A DNA stretch of 64,000 bases from Mucilaginibacter_A sp050955045 (GTDB lineage Bacteria > Bacteroidota > Bacteroidia > Sphingobacteriales > Sphingobacteriaceae), in NCBI GenBank assembly GCA_050955045.1, contig JBPBQV010000021.1:1-64000 (forward strand), read 5' to 3'. Made by a program: the position numbers and the translations under genes. The notes under the pieces are model-generated. The model was not told the origin of the DNA and did not search any database. It saw only the letters and a list, made by a program, of their open reading frames with translations. Numbering within the stretch: position 1 is the first letter of the stretch; each line of letters starts with the position of its first letter. This document shows, piece by piece, positions 1-8,669 of the stretch.

Positions 1-710
1 ATGGTTAACTGATATGAGAAATTGATTCCAGCCAAAGCTTCCAGTAAAATTTCCAATCCTTTTTTAGCTTCTATTCTGGAAAAAAATAACAGTTTTAAAG
101 GTTTGGATTTATTTTTCAATCTTGATTTTAATATTAGAGGAAGCTGAATGAAGTTTGGAATAACTTGGATCAACTTTGGATTTACAAGTTTGATAATATC
201 CTGTTTTTCCTGTTCACTTGTAACATGGAAATAACATTTTGCAAGCAACTTTTTGCCTGCTAAAAGATGTATCCATTTTTTAAACCGCTGATGGTTATTG
301 CTGAAAGAGTAATTGCTTAAAGTTCCTCTTGGCGATAAAACAACTGGTATTTTTTTAATTTGTGCAATTAAACATGCAAATATGGAAACTAAATTCCACC
401 AGGCATGGATATGTATAATTAACGGTTCGTGCGTTTGTTTAATGGTTTGGAAAAGATGTTTGAGCAAAGTTGGGGAGAAATGAGAATGATCTTTAGTTAA
501 TCGTTTAAAAAACCAAACCGGAACTTTCTCCATCCAGGTAATTTCTCCCGCAGGAAAACCAAGTTCGACTTTGCCATTGGCTAAAGTTGCAAAAACGGTT
601 ACATCAATTCCATCTTTGCAGAGTTCTTCGCTGAGTTTGGATACCGACATAGTTGGGCCGCCGTAAATTACGGCCGGTTTGTATGAAGCACTGATCTGGA
701 TTATTTTCAA
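1..710 (-). CDS. GT4 glycosyltransferase, partial (cut by window edge)
   Basis: This is the N-terminal ~236 residues of a GT-B glycosyltransferase that continues past the window. Translation begins LKIIQISASYKPAVIYGGPT, where the glycine-rich YGGPT segment is the usual N-terminal acceptor-side motif of GT4 enzymes. A later LLFFSRIEAKKGLEILLEA stretch is the start of the C-terminal nucleotide-sugar domain. The only sensible start is TTG at 710, which overlaps the TGA stop of the upstream polymerase gene as TTGA, so translation is probably coupled. It should add one sugar to the repeat unit built by this operon. Donor and acceptor are unknown. Confidence 0.85.
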   Translation of the reverse strand, partial: MKIIQISASYKPAVIYGGPTMSVSKLSEELCKDGIDVTVFATLANGKVELGFPAGEITWMEKVPVWFFKRLTKDHSHFSPTLLKHLFQTIKQTHEPLIIHIHAWWNLVSIFACLIAQIKKIPVVLSPRGTLSNYSFSNNHQRFKKWIHLLAGKKLLAKCYFHVTSEQEKQDIIKLVNPKLIQVIPNFIQLPLILKSRLKNKSKPLKLLFFSRIEAKKGLEILLEALAGINFSYQLT

Positions 711-2116
711 TCTGCTTTTTGAAGGATTCTTACACCGAACATCAACCGGGCAATCAGCAACATGCTAACATAACTCCAGATCACAGAATTTACCAGAAAT
801 TCAAAACTTAAACCACGCCAAAACATTTGGAACAAACCGGAATAAATGATGGCGGTTCCTAAAACATATCCACCGAATAAGCTTTCAGATTTTAAAGCAA
901 TCAGTTGAGCAACAGCACCATAAATGAACAAAATGATGAAAATGCCTATTCCGCCTTCAAACAAATACGCATCAGCAATCAGTGCAGGTTTGGCAGAAAC
1001 ATTTACACCTTTGGCAACAACTCCGGCATTGTAAACACGTTCCATAATCATATTTTCTGTGTTTGGTTTGCTTGGCCAGAAAACACGCGGAATTAAGGAT
1101 TGAAAAGACTGATTAATCATTTGCATCCCATAAAAGTTAACGTATTTGGGTGTAGATTGCGTGTATTTGGTGAACATATCAATCTCGCTCAGCCTAAAAA
1201 TCAGAAAATCCCAATTGGTGTTGGTTTCGCTTTCGGAACTGTTAAACGTGGCATCTAAAGCTATTTTTGAAGCTGCTTCGGCAGAAAGATCGCCAGACCA
1301 TGCATTTTCCCTGAACACGGAATTGTAGGTTGGCAAAAGCATAAAAACAACCAGTAAAAGAGGTCCAAAAACCAGAATTACTGTCCGTTTATATAATGGA
1401 TAAAGAAAAATAGCGAGCACGAGTAAGCTAACAATAATCGGTTCTTTGTAACCTGACAAAAATGAATTGTAAAAATTGAAGCCAAACAGTGAACCAGAGA
1501 TTAATATGTTTGCCATTTTGTGCTGCGGAATGGCGAAAGCCAAAGAGAGTGTTGCCGCAATAAAACTCAAAGCATTAAATTGAGCTGAAAACTGTGATAA
1601 GCCGGGGATCACAGTGAAAAAAATGGAAACTGGAATAGCTAAAACAGCTATGTAAAGCAGGAGATTTGCCAGGTTTTCGGTTTGTAAAAAGTACTTTTTT
1701 TTCACCGGATAATTCATGAAAAGTACTATTCCGGACACAAAAGCCGCATGGCCAAGGCAGTAATAACGCTGGCATTCTGCAATGATTGTTAATTTTTTCT
1801 GGTCTGGTTTTAAGAGCTGATTTAATAAGTGGAAATTGTAATAACCCAGAGTATCCAAATAGTAAAAAACAGTAGAACAGCACATGTATCCGGCAAAAAT
1901 CAGCTGCGTTAAAAATAGTGGCCGCATTAATTGTTCGCTCCATGTGCGGTCGGTAGGAATTGGTTTTACCCAGCCGCTCATGGTAATATAAAAAATAAAA
2001 AACGAACCTGACCAGGCAACGAGGTAGGAAGTTTGGGGCCAAAAACTAATTAACCATGAAAAAATCCAAGGTAAATAAAGTACAAAATATCTTTCTACGC
2101 GAACGTTAGCAAGCAT
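707..2116 (-). CDS. Wzy-like O-antigen/exopolysaccharide polymerase
   Basis: A 469-residue integral membrane protein with about ten or more hydrophobic segments and a longer polar stretch in the middle (roughly residues 265-350), the layout typical of Wzy polymerases. Wzy proteins join lipid-linked repeat units on the periplasmic face. Sequence conservation in this family is very low, so the call rests on topology, length and position between glycosyltransferases. The start overlaps the end of the upstream GT4 gene by 11 bases and the stop overlaps the downstream GT4 start, so it sits tightly inside the operon. A ligase-type (WaaL-like) protein is the main alternative. Confidence 0.65.
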   Translation of the reverse strand: MLANVRVERYFVLYLPWIFSWLISFWPQTSYLVAWSGSFFIFYITMSGWVKPIPTDRTWSEQLMRPLFLTQLIFAGYMCCSTVFYYLDTLGYYNFHLLNQLLKPDQKKLTIIAECQRYYCLGHAAFVSGIVLFMNYPVKKKYFLQTENLANLLLYIAVLAIPVSIFFTVIPGLSQFSAQFNALSFIAATLSLAFAIPQHKMANILISGSLFGFNFYNSFLSGYKEPIIVSLLVLAIFLYPLYKRTVILVFGPLLLVVFMLLPTYNSVFRENAWSGDLSAEAASKIALDATFNSSESETNTNWDFLIFRLSEIDMFTKYTQSTPKYVNFYGMQMINQSFQSLIPRVFWPSKPNTENMIMERVYNAGVVAKGVNVSAKPALIADAYLFEGGIGIFIILFIYGAVAQLIALKSESLFGGYVLGTAIIYSGLFQMFWRGLSFEFLVNSVIWSYVSMLLIARLMFGVRILQKAD

Positions 2117-3272
2117 AGTTCAATATCACGTTTTCCATAGCTGTTGCTATTGCATTAAAATTCCAGCTTTTTATAATTTCTGCGGAAGCTTGTCCGTATG
2201 CTCTTAACTTAGATGGATGTTGACATAAATTTTGAAGTTTCAAGAGTAAATCTGCTTCGTCTCCGGATTGAAAAGTAAAACCATTTTTTCCTTCCGAAAT
2301 TAAATCTGTTGCACAGCCAACCTTGTCAGAAATTAAAATAGCTTTGCTACAGGCCATTGCTTCGTTAACCGCCAACCCCCAGGTTTCTCCAGGTCCGCTG
2401 GAGGGTAAACAAAATAAATCACATGATTTATAAATAACCGGAATTTGTAACTGATTTTGAAAATCCAGAAAATGTATCCTGGATGCTGTTTTTAGCACTG
2501 TTTTTTTTTCTTTTAATTCTTTTTCCAATGGCCCGTTTCCTGCAAAAAGTAAATGTGTGTTTTGCTGGTTCAGCTTTTCAAAAGTTTGGAGTAATAGTAA
2601 TGGATTTTTTTTAGGTTCCAGTTTTCCGGCAAAAAGGATTAAAGTATCATCCGGCTCAATTTTAAGTTTCTTTCTTAATGCTGTTTCTTCTATCAATTTT
2701 TTTGCTTCAAATCTGTTATTATCTATTGCATGTGGTGCAAACGTTAATTGCTTTTCCTGCAATCCATAATATTTATAATATGCTTTATTTTTCGTTCCAA
2801 CATAAAAAGCATGATCAACACAACTATAAATCAAACGAAGTAAAAGCGTTTTGATGCTGTTTTTAATACTGTTTCTTTTATCGAGTAGCGTAGAATCTCC
2901 ACGGAAAAAAATTGGAATTTTGTTTTTAAAATAAATTAGCACTTCCAAATGGCTTTGGTAAGCCCAGCCAAAAACAAGCAAAGCATCAGCCTGCCAGGCT
3001 TTTATATTTTTGATCAGATCAGGATTTTTAATTCCCCAAAAACTATGAGAACCGGGTTTATTAGCCGTATTTTTTTCAAACTGAAAATCATAACCTTCCA
3101 GCAATGGAATATTCCAGTTGATGTTTCTGTCAAATCCTGGATCGTACTGGTTTAAACCAACTTCTCCTAAGGTATAAAAAACCTTGATTTCCAGTTCTTT
3201 ATGTTGGTTTAACAGTTTAAATAGTGGCGCGTAATATTGAATTGGATGTGTGGTGATGATGGCTAAACGCAT
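2106..3272 (-). CDS. GT4 family glycosyltransferase
   Basis: A 388-residue GT-B enzyme. The start MRLAIITTHPIQYYAPLFK is characteristic of a GT4 subgroup found in surface polysaccharide clusters. FAGKLEPKKNPLLLLQTF begins the donor-binding domain. The C-terminal part carries a clear EX7E motif (ETWGLAVNE) followed by AMACSKAILISDKVGC, which binds the nucleotide sugar. It should transfer one sugar to the growing lipid-linked oligosaccharide on the cytoplasmic face. It starts one base from the end of the upstream FkbM gene and overlaps the polymerase gene. An antisense palindrome half-site lies within it at 2853-2865. Confidence 0.9.
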   Translation of the reverse strand: MRLAIITTHPIQYYAPLFKLLNQHKELEIKVFYTLGEVGLNQYDPGFDRNINWNIPLLEGYDFQFEKNTANKPGSHSFWGIKNPDLIKNIKAWQADALLVFGWAYQSHLEVLIYFKNKIPIFFRGDSTLLDKRNSIKNSIKTLLLRLIYSCVDHAFYVGTKNKAYYKYYGLQEKQLTFAPHAIDNNRFEAKKLIEETALRKKLKIEPDDTLILFAGKLEPKKNPLLLLQTFEKLNQQNTHLLFAGNGPLEKELKEKKTVLKTASRIHFLDFQNQLQIPVIYKSCDLFCLPSSGPGETWGLAVNEAMACSKAILISDKVGCATDLISEGKNGFTFQSGDEADLLLKLQNLCQHPSKLRAYGQASAEIIKSWNFNAIATAMENVILNYAC

Positions 3273-3273
3273 A

Positions 3274-4167
3274 TCAAATTTTTTCGCCCATTAGTTCAAA
3301 GGCTTTCGCATTTTTTAAACGGTTGCTGATGAATTCTATATTACGGCAATAAATGGTATTGTAGTTGCCATAAGAGTTTAATAAACCTAAATCACGTTTA
3401 AAAGGATCGTACTGATAAGGCTTAAATCTATTTTCTATAAGCAATTTATGAATATCAGCATCTTCAAATCCATACCGTTCACCGCTGCCATTCAATTCAA
3501 TAATGATAGCTTTAAGCGATGCCTGTTTCAAAGTTTCGCCCATGCCTTTTAATACTTCCGTTTCAAAACCTTCCACATCTATTTTAATTAGTGCGGGTTT
3601 ATTTTGGATAGTTAGATCATCTACTTTGATTACGTTTACGGTTTCTATGTTGTCATGTTTTAATTCATCAGCACTAATTACATGGTTGGTGGTATCTTCG
3701 TTTTTAGAAAAATTTATTGTACCAATTTCTGCTCCGGCTGCCGCGTTGATCAACGTTACTTTGTCTTGAAGCTTGTTCAAATCAATATTTTTTCGGGTAA
3801 TAATTGCCGTATTTACAGATGCTTCAATTGCGATGGTTTTAGCTTCACACACACCTGATGCTAACAATGTATAAGAACCTGCATTTGCGCCAATATCAAA
3901 AAAAACATCATCAAACCTTAAAAAATGAAGTAAAAAAGCCATGTCGTTAAACTCGTGTAAGCCAGTATAAACATTGCCTGTAACGCCGGCTAAACCTTTG
4001 CGGGCGTAAAAACTTGTACCACCAAGAAACGGTTTTACAATAAATTTTGAAGACTGTAGTCTGCTTTGAATTTGCCAGTATAAAAACCTGGCAAGTGCTT
4101 TAAACGGATGTTTTTTTGCTAAAGGATGGCTGAATATGAAACCAAATGTTCTTTTAATTTTTTCCAT
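3274..4167 (-). CDS. FkbM family methyltransferase
   Basis: A 297-residue protein with an FkbM-type SAM-dependent methyltransferase domain. The SAM-binding motif is FFDIGANAGSYTLLAS near residues 90-105, and the family signature IKIDVEGFETEVLKGM comes later, near residues 194-210. Members in polysaccharide operons probably O-methylate a sugar of the repeat unit, which here is inferred from context. The gene overlaps the upstream glycosyltransferase by 14 bases and is followed after one base by the next one, so it is cotranscribed. The target sugar is unknown. Confidence 0.88.
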   Translation of the reverse strand: MEKIKRTFGFIFSHPLAKKHPFKALARFLYWQIQSRLQSSKFIVKPFLGGTSFYARKGLAGVTGNVYTGLHEFNDMAFLLHFLRFDDVFFDIGANAGSYTLLASGVCEAKTIAIEASVNTAIITRKNIDLNKLQDKVTLINAAAGAEIGTINFSKNEDTTNHVISADELKHDNIETVNVIKVDDLTIQNKPALIKIDVEGFETEVLKGMGETLKQASLKAIIIELNGSGERYGFEDADIHKLLIENRFKPYQYDPFKRDLGLLNSYGNYNTIYCRNIEFISNRLKNAKAFELMGEKI

Positions 4168-5440
4168 TGGTTACTTTATCAAATAAAAGGCATTGGTTTA
4201 AAGTCATTTGTTGGGCTGAGTATTTTTTTAAAGTTTCTTGGTCGTACTTTTCCATTTGATGATCAGCATTCACTAACTGCTTTAAAAGATGAATAATATC
4301 AGCATTTGTTACCTGTTGGTGATTGTAGACATGTTTTACACCGTACTCTTTCAAGATGGTGATAACCGAACTTGCCGGATTAAAAATAGCCAGTATTGGT
4401 TTTTTGGTTAAGATATAAGGGTAGATTTTTGAAGCCGTATATTGCGGATCCTGCGAACCCGGAATAAACAAAGCATCTGCAGCCAACAGCGTATTAATGG
4501 TGCTGTAAAAACCAATCCGATCCGTTATTTCTGTCACGTGTTTTTCAACGCCAAATTTTTCTGCAACCGGAAAAATAGTTTTTTTTGCCGATATTTTTGG
4601 TGCGTAACTGGTTCCGATAAAATAAAAATGCAGTTTACTAAAAGCTTCAAAGTCAATTTCTAATGCTTCTTTTAAGGCATAAAAAAGAAGTTCTAAAGCG
4701 GTTTGCATATCTGCGCCGCCACGGCCAACGTAAACCACATTAAATTTATTCGGAGTTTTTAAAATAACAGGCGGACATTTTTCAAAATTCTTTTTAGCAA
4801 TTTCAAAATCCTGATTAAATGATCCAAACGGAATTACTGCCGCAGGTTTGTTTTTAAGCTGCGGATAACGCTGCTGCAAAGTGGTGATATAATCTCTAGA
4901 AACACTAATCAAACCATCACAATTTTTCATAGCCATTGGTTCGAGATATTTGTGCAAGCGATAAGAAAACCAATATTTTGCAGGCTGTTCTTTTTTAGGC
5001 TTGTTTTGATAATAAGTTGAATGCCAGGCATCTTGCATATCAATCACAAATGGAATTTTAAAACGTTTTTTCCAGAATGGCCCTAAAACGCAAACTGGAA
5101 ATTCGGTAGTCGAAAAATAAATCAGATCATATTTTTTTGCCTGTAAAAGCAGCATCACTTTTTGATGATAGAACCAAAACGAGCGTAAAGCCAAACTTCC
5201 TAAGCCAAACTTGGAAGTCCGTTTTTTAGAAAAAGCTTTAACCTGATGAATGATTGTATCCGCAGGAATACTTTGCAGCAGCAAATCATCTTTTGGCGTT
5301 TCAGAATGTTTTTCATCTACACAAACCACTTCTGCTTCCCAGCCAAATTCTTTAAAATAGGCCAAGCTCATTCTGATACGTTGACTGTCGGCAGAATTAG
5401 AAGGCGGAAAATATGGTGAAATGATGAGTACGCGTTTCAA
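4154..5440 (-). CDS. GT4-type glycosyltransferase
   Basis: A 428-residue GT-B-type enzyme. It opens with MKRVLIISPYFPPSNSADSQ, the N-terminal pattern of a GT4 subgroup common in Bacteroidota capsule loci. A sugar-nucleotide domain begins around FNVVYVGRGGADMQTALELL. The C-terminal part has DALFIPGSQDPQYTASKIYPYILTKKP in place of a classical EX7E. An interspersed palindrome (4662-4693) lies in frame and is read as FYALKEAL at residues 253-260. The start overlaps the upstream gene by four bases. Substrate unknown. Confidence 0.82.
   Translation of the reverse strand: MKRVLIISPYFPPSNSADSQRIRMSLAYFKEFGWEAEVVCVDEKHSETPKDDLLLQSIPADTIIHQVKAFSKKRTSKFGLGSLALRSFWFYHQKVMLLLQAKKYDLIYFSTTEFPVCVLGPFWKKRFKIPFVIDMQDAWHSTYYQNKPKKEQPAKYWFSYRLHKYLEPMAMKNCDGLISVSRDYITTLQQRYPQLKNKPAAVIPFGSFNQDFEIAKKNFEKCPPVILKTPNKFNVVYVGRGGADMQTALELLFYALKEALEIDFEAFSKLHFYFIGTSYAPKISAKKTIFPVAEKFGVEKHVTEITDRIGFYSTINTLLAADALFIPGSQDPQYTASKIYPYILTKKPILAIFNPASSVITILKEYGVKHVYNHQQVTNADIIHLLKQLVNADHQMEKYDQETLKKYSAQQMTLNQCLLFDKVTNGKN
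4662..4693. repeat. palindrome copy inside a GT4 gene
   Basis: AATGCTTCTTTTAAGGCAT with AAAAAAGAAGTTC forms a decayed copy. On the minus strand it is in frame as ELLFYALKEAL. Confidence 0.6.
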
Positions 5441-6699
5441 TCTGCCAGCGTTTCTTCTATAACTTTTAAAAATTTAACGCTTTCTGTTTCCCAGTTTAAA
5501 ACGGTTTGCCCAAGCTCAAAAGCTGTTTTTTTGCAGGATAAAAGCATTTCTGGATCAGTAAAAAAACTATTCAAAGTTTCAGTCAAATTGGTTATGCTGT
5601 TTTTATCATACATTTTTCCGATTCCAGGATGTTCTAAAAGCAATTGGCTTTGCGCTTTAGTATCGCTTGCCAAAGTTGCCAAACCAGCTTGTATATAACT
5701 AAAAATTTTGTTGGTGAGGCAAATATCACGGTTTAACGGAGAACTGTTTTCGGTAGCCAAACCAATATCAAATTGACTAATTAATTGAATTAACTGATCA
5801 GGGTGAACAGGCGGATGAATAATTATTTTAGAACGGATATCAGCAGGAAAAGAATTTCCTGCTAAATAGTGCTTCATTTCTGCTGATAGAAAACCTATTA
5901 AATGTAGTTCAAAGTCAGTTGCTGAAACTTTGCTCAAAGCTTCAAAAACAGTTTCCAGTCCGCGGCCTAAACCGATATATTGTGAAAACCAAACTAATTT
6001 TAAAGTTTTATTTACTTTTAAAACTGGCATATATACTTCTTTTACCGCAGGAAAAATATTAAGTATCGTATTGATTTTTTTCGAAGGAAAAATTTTTTGA
6101 TAAAGATTGGTAATAAGCAAACTGCTGGCAGTTAAGTAATTAGTTTTTGAGAAATACTTTTCTTCCAAAAAAGTTTTCAGCAACACATCAGAATTATTTG
6201 GATCATCTGATGTTTCGTTCCGATGAAAATCCTCCGCATCAAAACCACATTTAGCTTTATTTTTTTGGGCAGCTAAAACAGCAGCGGGCAAAGCGGCCAA
6301 ATTGTGCGCAATATACAGATCGGCCTGCTGCTGTAATGCTTCTTTTAGCAATAAAAAAGTACATCGGCCAGCTGCTTTTTCAGGCAATTTAAATTTAAAG
6401 CCAAATTGTTTAACCAATAGTTTTGCTGCTTTATGCCTAATTTTAGTTAGCCAGTATAAAAAATTGTTTTTCGTTGGAGAACCGCCAACGCGTATAGCTT
6501 TCCATTTTTTAGAAGGAAGTAGTTGCAAGTCCATTTCGGTTCCCCAATCGTTCCAATATTGATAAATTACAGTTACTGCAAAACCGGCTTTTGCTAAAGC
6601 ATCAGCTTCTTTTACCAGGCGAGGATTAAGTGAAGGCTGGCCAGAAGTAATCAACACAATCTTCTTAGGCACCAAATGATGAAAGATATTGTGCAGCAA
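5437..6699 (-). CDS. glycosyltransferase (GT-B fold, GT4-like)
   Basis: A 420-residue GT-B-type protein. KIVLITSGQPSLNPRLVKEA near the N-terminus and LKLVWFSQYIGLGRGLETVF at the start of the second domain are typical of a glycosyltransferase group in polysaccharide loci. The conserved C-terminal stretch reads LTNKIFSYIQAGLATLASD. The 5' end overlaps the upstream GT by 35 bases. A shorter start near the KIVLITSG segment is possible, because the first ten residues look non-conserved. An in-frame palindrome-like copy (6335-6365) encodes FLLLKEAL. Sugar specificity cannot be read. Confidence 0.8.
   Translation of the reverse strand: MLHNIFHHLVPKKIVLITSGQPSLNPRLVKEADALAKAGFAVTVIYQYWNDWGTEMDLQLLPSKKWKAIRVGGSPTKNNFLYWLTKIRHKAAKLLVKQFGFKFKLPEKAAGRCTFLLLKEALQQQADLYIAHNLAALPAAVLAAQKNKAKCGFDAEDFHRNETSDDPNNSDVLLKTFLEEKYFSKTNYLTASSLLITNLYQKIFPSKKINTILNIFPAVKEVYMPVLKVNKTLKLVWFSQYIGLGRGLETVFEALSKVSATDFELHLIGFLSAEMKHYLAGNSFPADIRSKIIIHPPVHPDQLIQLISQFDIGLATENSSPLNRDICLTNKIFSYIQAGLATLASDTKAQSQLLLEHPGIGKMYDKNSITNLTETLNSFFTDPEMLLSCKKTAFELGQTVLNWETESVKFLKVIEETLAD
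6335..6365. repeat. palindrome copy inside a glycosyltransferase gene
   Basis: AATGCTTCTTTTAGCAATAA is the left arm and centre. AAAAGTACATC keeps part of the right arm. Read on the minus strand as FLLLKEAL. Confidence 0.55.
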
Positions 6700-7687
6700 T
6701 TACACGGACATCAAATCTTTTTTCGGCAGTTTGCCGGCAAACGGACCGGTCTATTTTTTCAATGTTTTGTAAGGCACCGATCATTTCATTTTCAGTATTT
6801 ACTACAAAGCCCGTTAATCCCTGGTCAATAACTTCTGGAACGGCACCTTTTTTAAAGCCAATAACCGGCGTGCCGCAAGCCATCGCTTCAATCATAACCA
6901 GTCCAAAAGGTTCATCCCATTCAATCGGGAAAAGTAATACTTTGGCTTTGCCGAGGTACTGGTTTTTTTGTTCATCATTTAAAGCACCAAGATAAATAAT
7001 CTGCTTTTGATCAATTTGCGGTTCAATTTCCTGTTTGTAATATTGCTGGTTATCGGCTGTATCTGGCAAGTTACCACCAATCCATAAAATTTGATTAGTT
7101 TTTTTAGCAATTTTGATAGCCGTATGCACACCTTTAATTTTATCCAGCCGACCTAAAAACATGAGTGGTGCTTCTTTTAGCACCTGTTTTTGTAATTGAT
7201 GATTAGAAAAATTAATAGCATTATAAATAGTTGCCCAATTGCCAGCGATGTTTCCGGTAGCAACACAATAGTTACTGCAAGCCGTAAAGGTTAAATTTTC
7301 AGGGTAGAAATTTACTATTTTTCTGATTCCTGTTTGAGAAACGGCTCTTCCATAAGTCATGATTTTTTTGACCGGATTTTTTAATACAGGAAGTAAATAT
7401 AATAAACGACCAAAATTGTGAATTAAATCAAACTGATTCCGTTTGAAAAATAAAAAGCACCAGACATAAATTAATTCATGGATTTTTTGGGATTGAGGTC
7501 GTTTTAAATTGTTTTTGCCAAAAGTGTAAACTTTACCGCTGATGATAGAATCCGGTCCGGCCAATAATGTAACTTCATGACCTAAACGGCGATATTCTTC
7601 TGCAAAAAGATAAACCAGACGCTCATGGCCGCCATACAATTTAGGCGGAACAGGAATGCCCGGATCCATAATCAGCAGAATGTTCAT
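6665..7687 (-). CDS. GT4 family glycosyltransferase
   Basis: A 340-residue GT4 enzyme. The N-terminal motif PPKLYGGHERLVYLFAEE is typical of GT4 proteins. MFLGRLDKIKGVHTAIKIA opens the donor domain. A textbook EX7E motif (EPFGLVMIE) is followed by AMACGTPVIGFKKGAVPEV. It overlaps the preceding gene by four bases (ATGA-like coupling) and the next by 35. It should act on the cytoplasmic face during repeat-unit assembly. Substrates are unknown. Confidence 0.92.
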   Translation of the reverse strand: MNILLIMDPGIPVPPKLYGGHERLVYLFAEEYRRLGHEVTLLAGPDSIISGKVYTFGKNNLKRPQSQKIHELIYVWCFLFFKRNQFDLIHNFGRLLYLLPVLKNPVKKIMTYGRAVSQTGIRKIVNFYPENLTFTACSNYCVATGNIAGNWATIYNAINFSNHQLQKQVLKEAPLMFLGRLDKIKGVHTAIKIAKKTNQILWIGGNLPDTADNQQYYKQEIEPQIDQKQIIYLGALNDEQKNQYLGKAKVLLFPIEWDEPFGLVMIEAMACGTPVIGFKKGAVPEVIDQGLTGFVVNTENEMIGALQNIEKIDRSVCRQTAEKRFDVRVIAAQYLSSFGA

Positions 7688-8664
7688 TTGTAAACTTGGT
7701 TTACCAGTTCAAGCATTCTTTGGGCACTTTTTTTTAGCGTAAGATTTTCAAGGATATAGCTGCGCGGCGAAAATTCAGCTTTTAAAACCTTTGCATAGAA
7801 GTCATCAAACACATGATGAAAGGAATTAAGGTCTGTAAATTTTTCTCCGCATCTGCTATCAAAAAAAGGTACAGAAGTAGCAGGAACCGGTTTGTGTTCG
7901 CCCCAGGAAAACCTATTTGGATCAAGCCACAAACCCTGATCCCAGGCTAAAACCGGTACATTCATTGCTAAAGCTTCGCAACAGGCAAAACCTTGACTTT
8001 CGTGTTCACATAAAAATAGCATGGCACGGCTTTGTAGTAATAATTGGTGATATTGGCTTTCAGTATATTTTCCGTAAGTAATGATGCGATAGGATAATCC
8101 TGATTTTTCCAGTTTCTCTAAAACAGCTGTTGTTAAGTTTTCGTGAGTTAATGGCTTGTCCCACATGATCTTACTATAAATAAGTATATCATATTTTTTA
8201 ATTGTTTTAACTGGTTGCCATTTTTCGGTATTGATACCAGCAGGCCATAATGCACATTTATCAGCTCCATAATAAGGAATATAAATATCATTAACCCATT
8301 TAGAATGTTGTAAGTAAGCAGCTACAGGATATTTTTTAAACAAATCTGGCCATTCGGCGGGATGTGTCATCAACCCAATTCCTGCAATTATGAGATTGGG
8401 TTGATGGTAATTTTGCAAAGCATAAGTGCCATTACCTAAAATAATAACTGGTTCGTCAGCTTTTATCTGATGAAAAGGTTTATTGATAGTGTAATCAACA
8501 TTAAGTAGATCAAAACCTTTACATAAACTTAAAAATACTTTTTCTATGCTGCCAATCTTTCGGCCGCGTATTAGTTTTCGTAAAATAGGAATGATGTATT
8601 TATCTCCGGGCAGCCATCGGTTTTGTTGTGGCGAATTAAGAAAATAAACATTGATACAAGGCAT
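7684..8664 (-). CDS. glycosyltransferase, GT4-like
   Basis: A 326-residue protein whose C-terminal half holds a GT4-type donor domain. KYDILIYSKIMWDKP starts the domain, and an EX7E motif (ESQGFACCE) is followed by ALAMNVPVLAWDQGLW. The N-terminal half is shorter than in most GT4 enzymes and lacks a clear YGG motif, so acceptor recognition may differ. It lies five bases after the upstream CgeB-like gene and overlaps the next by four bases. Substrate unknown. Confidence 0.78.
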   Translation of the reverse strand: MPCINVYFLNSPQQNRWLPGDKYIIPILRKLIRGRKIGSIEKVFLSLCKGFDLLNVDYTINKPFHQIKADEPVIILGNGTYALQNYHQPNLIIAGIGLMTHPAEWPDLFKKYPVAAYLQHSKWVNDIYIPYYGADKCALWPAGINTEKWQPVKTIKKYDILIYSKIMWDKPLTHENLTTAVLEKLEKSGLSYRIITYGKYTESQYHQLLLQSRAMLFLCEHESQGFACCEALAMNVPVLAWDQGLWLDPNRFSWGEHKPVPATSVPFFDSRCGEKFTDLNSFHHVFDDFYAKVLKAEFSPRSYILENLTLKKSAQRMLELVNQVYK

Positions 8665-8669
8665 TTTGA

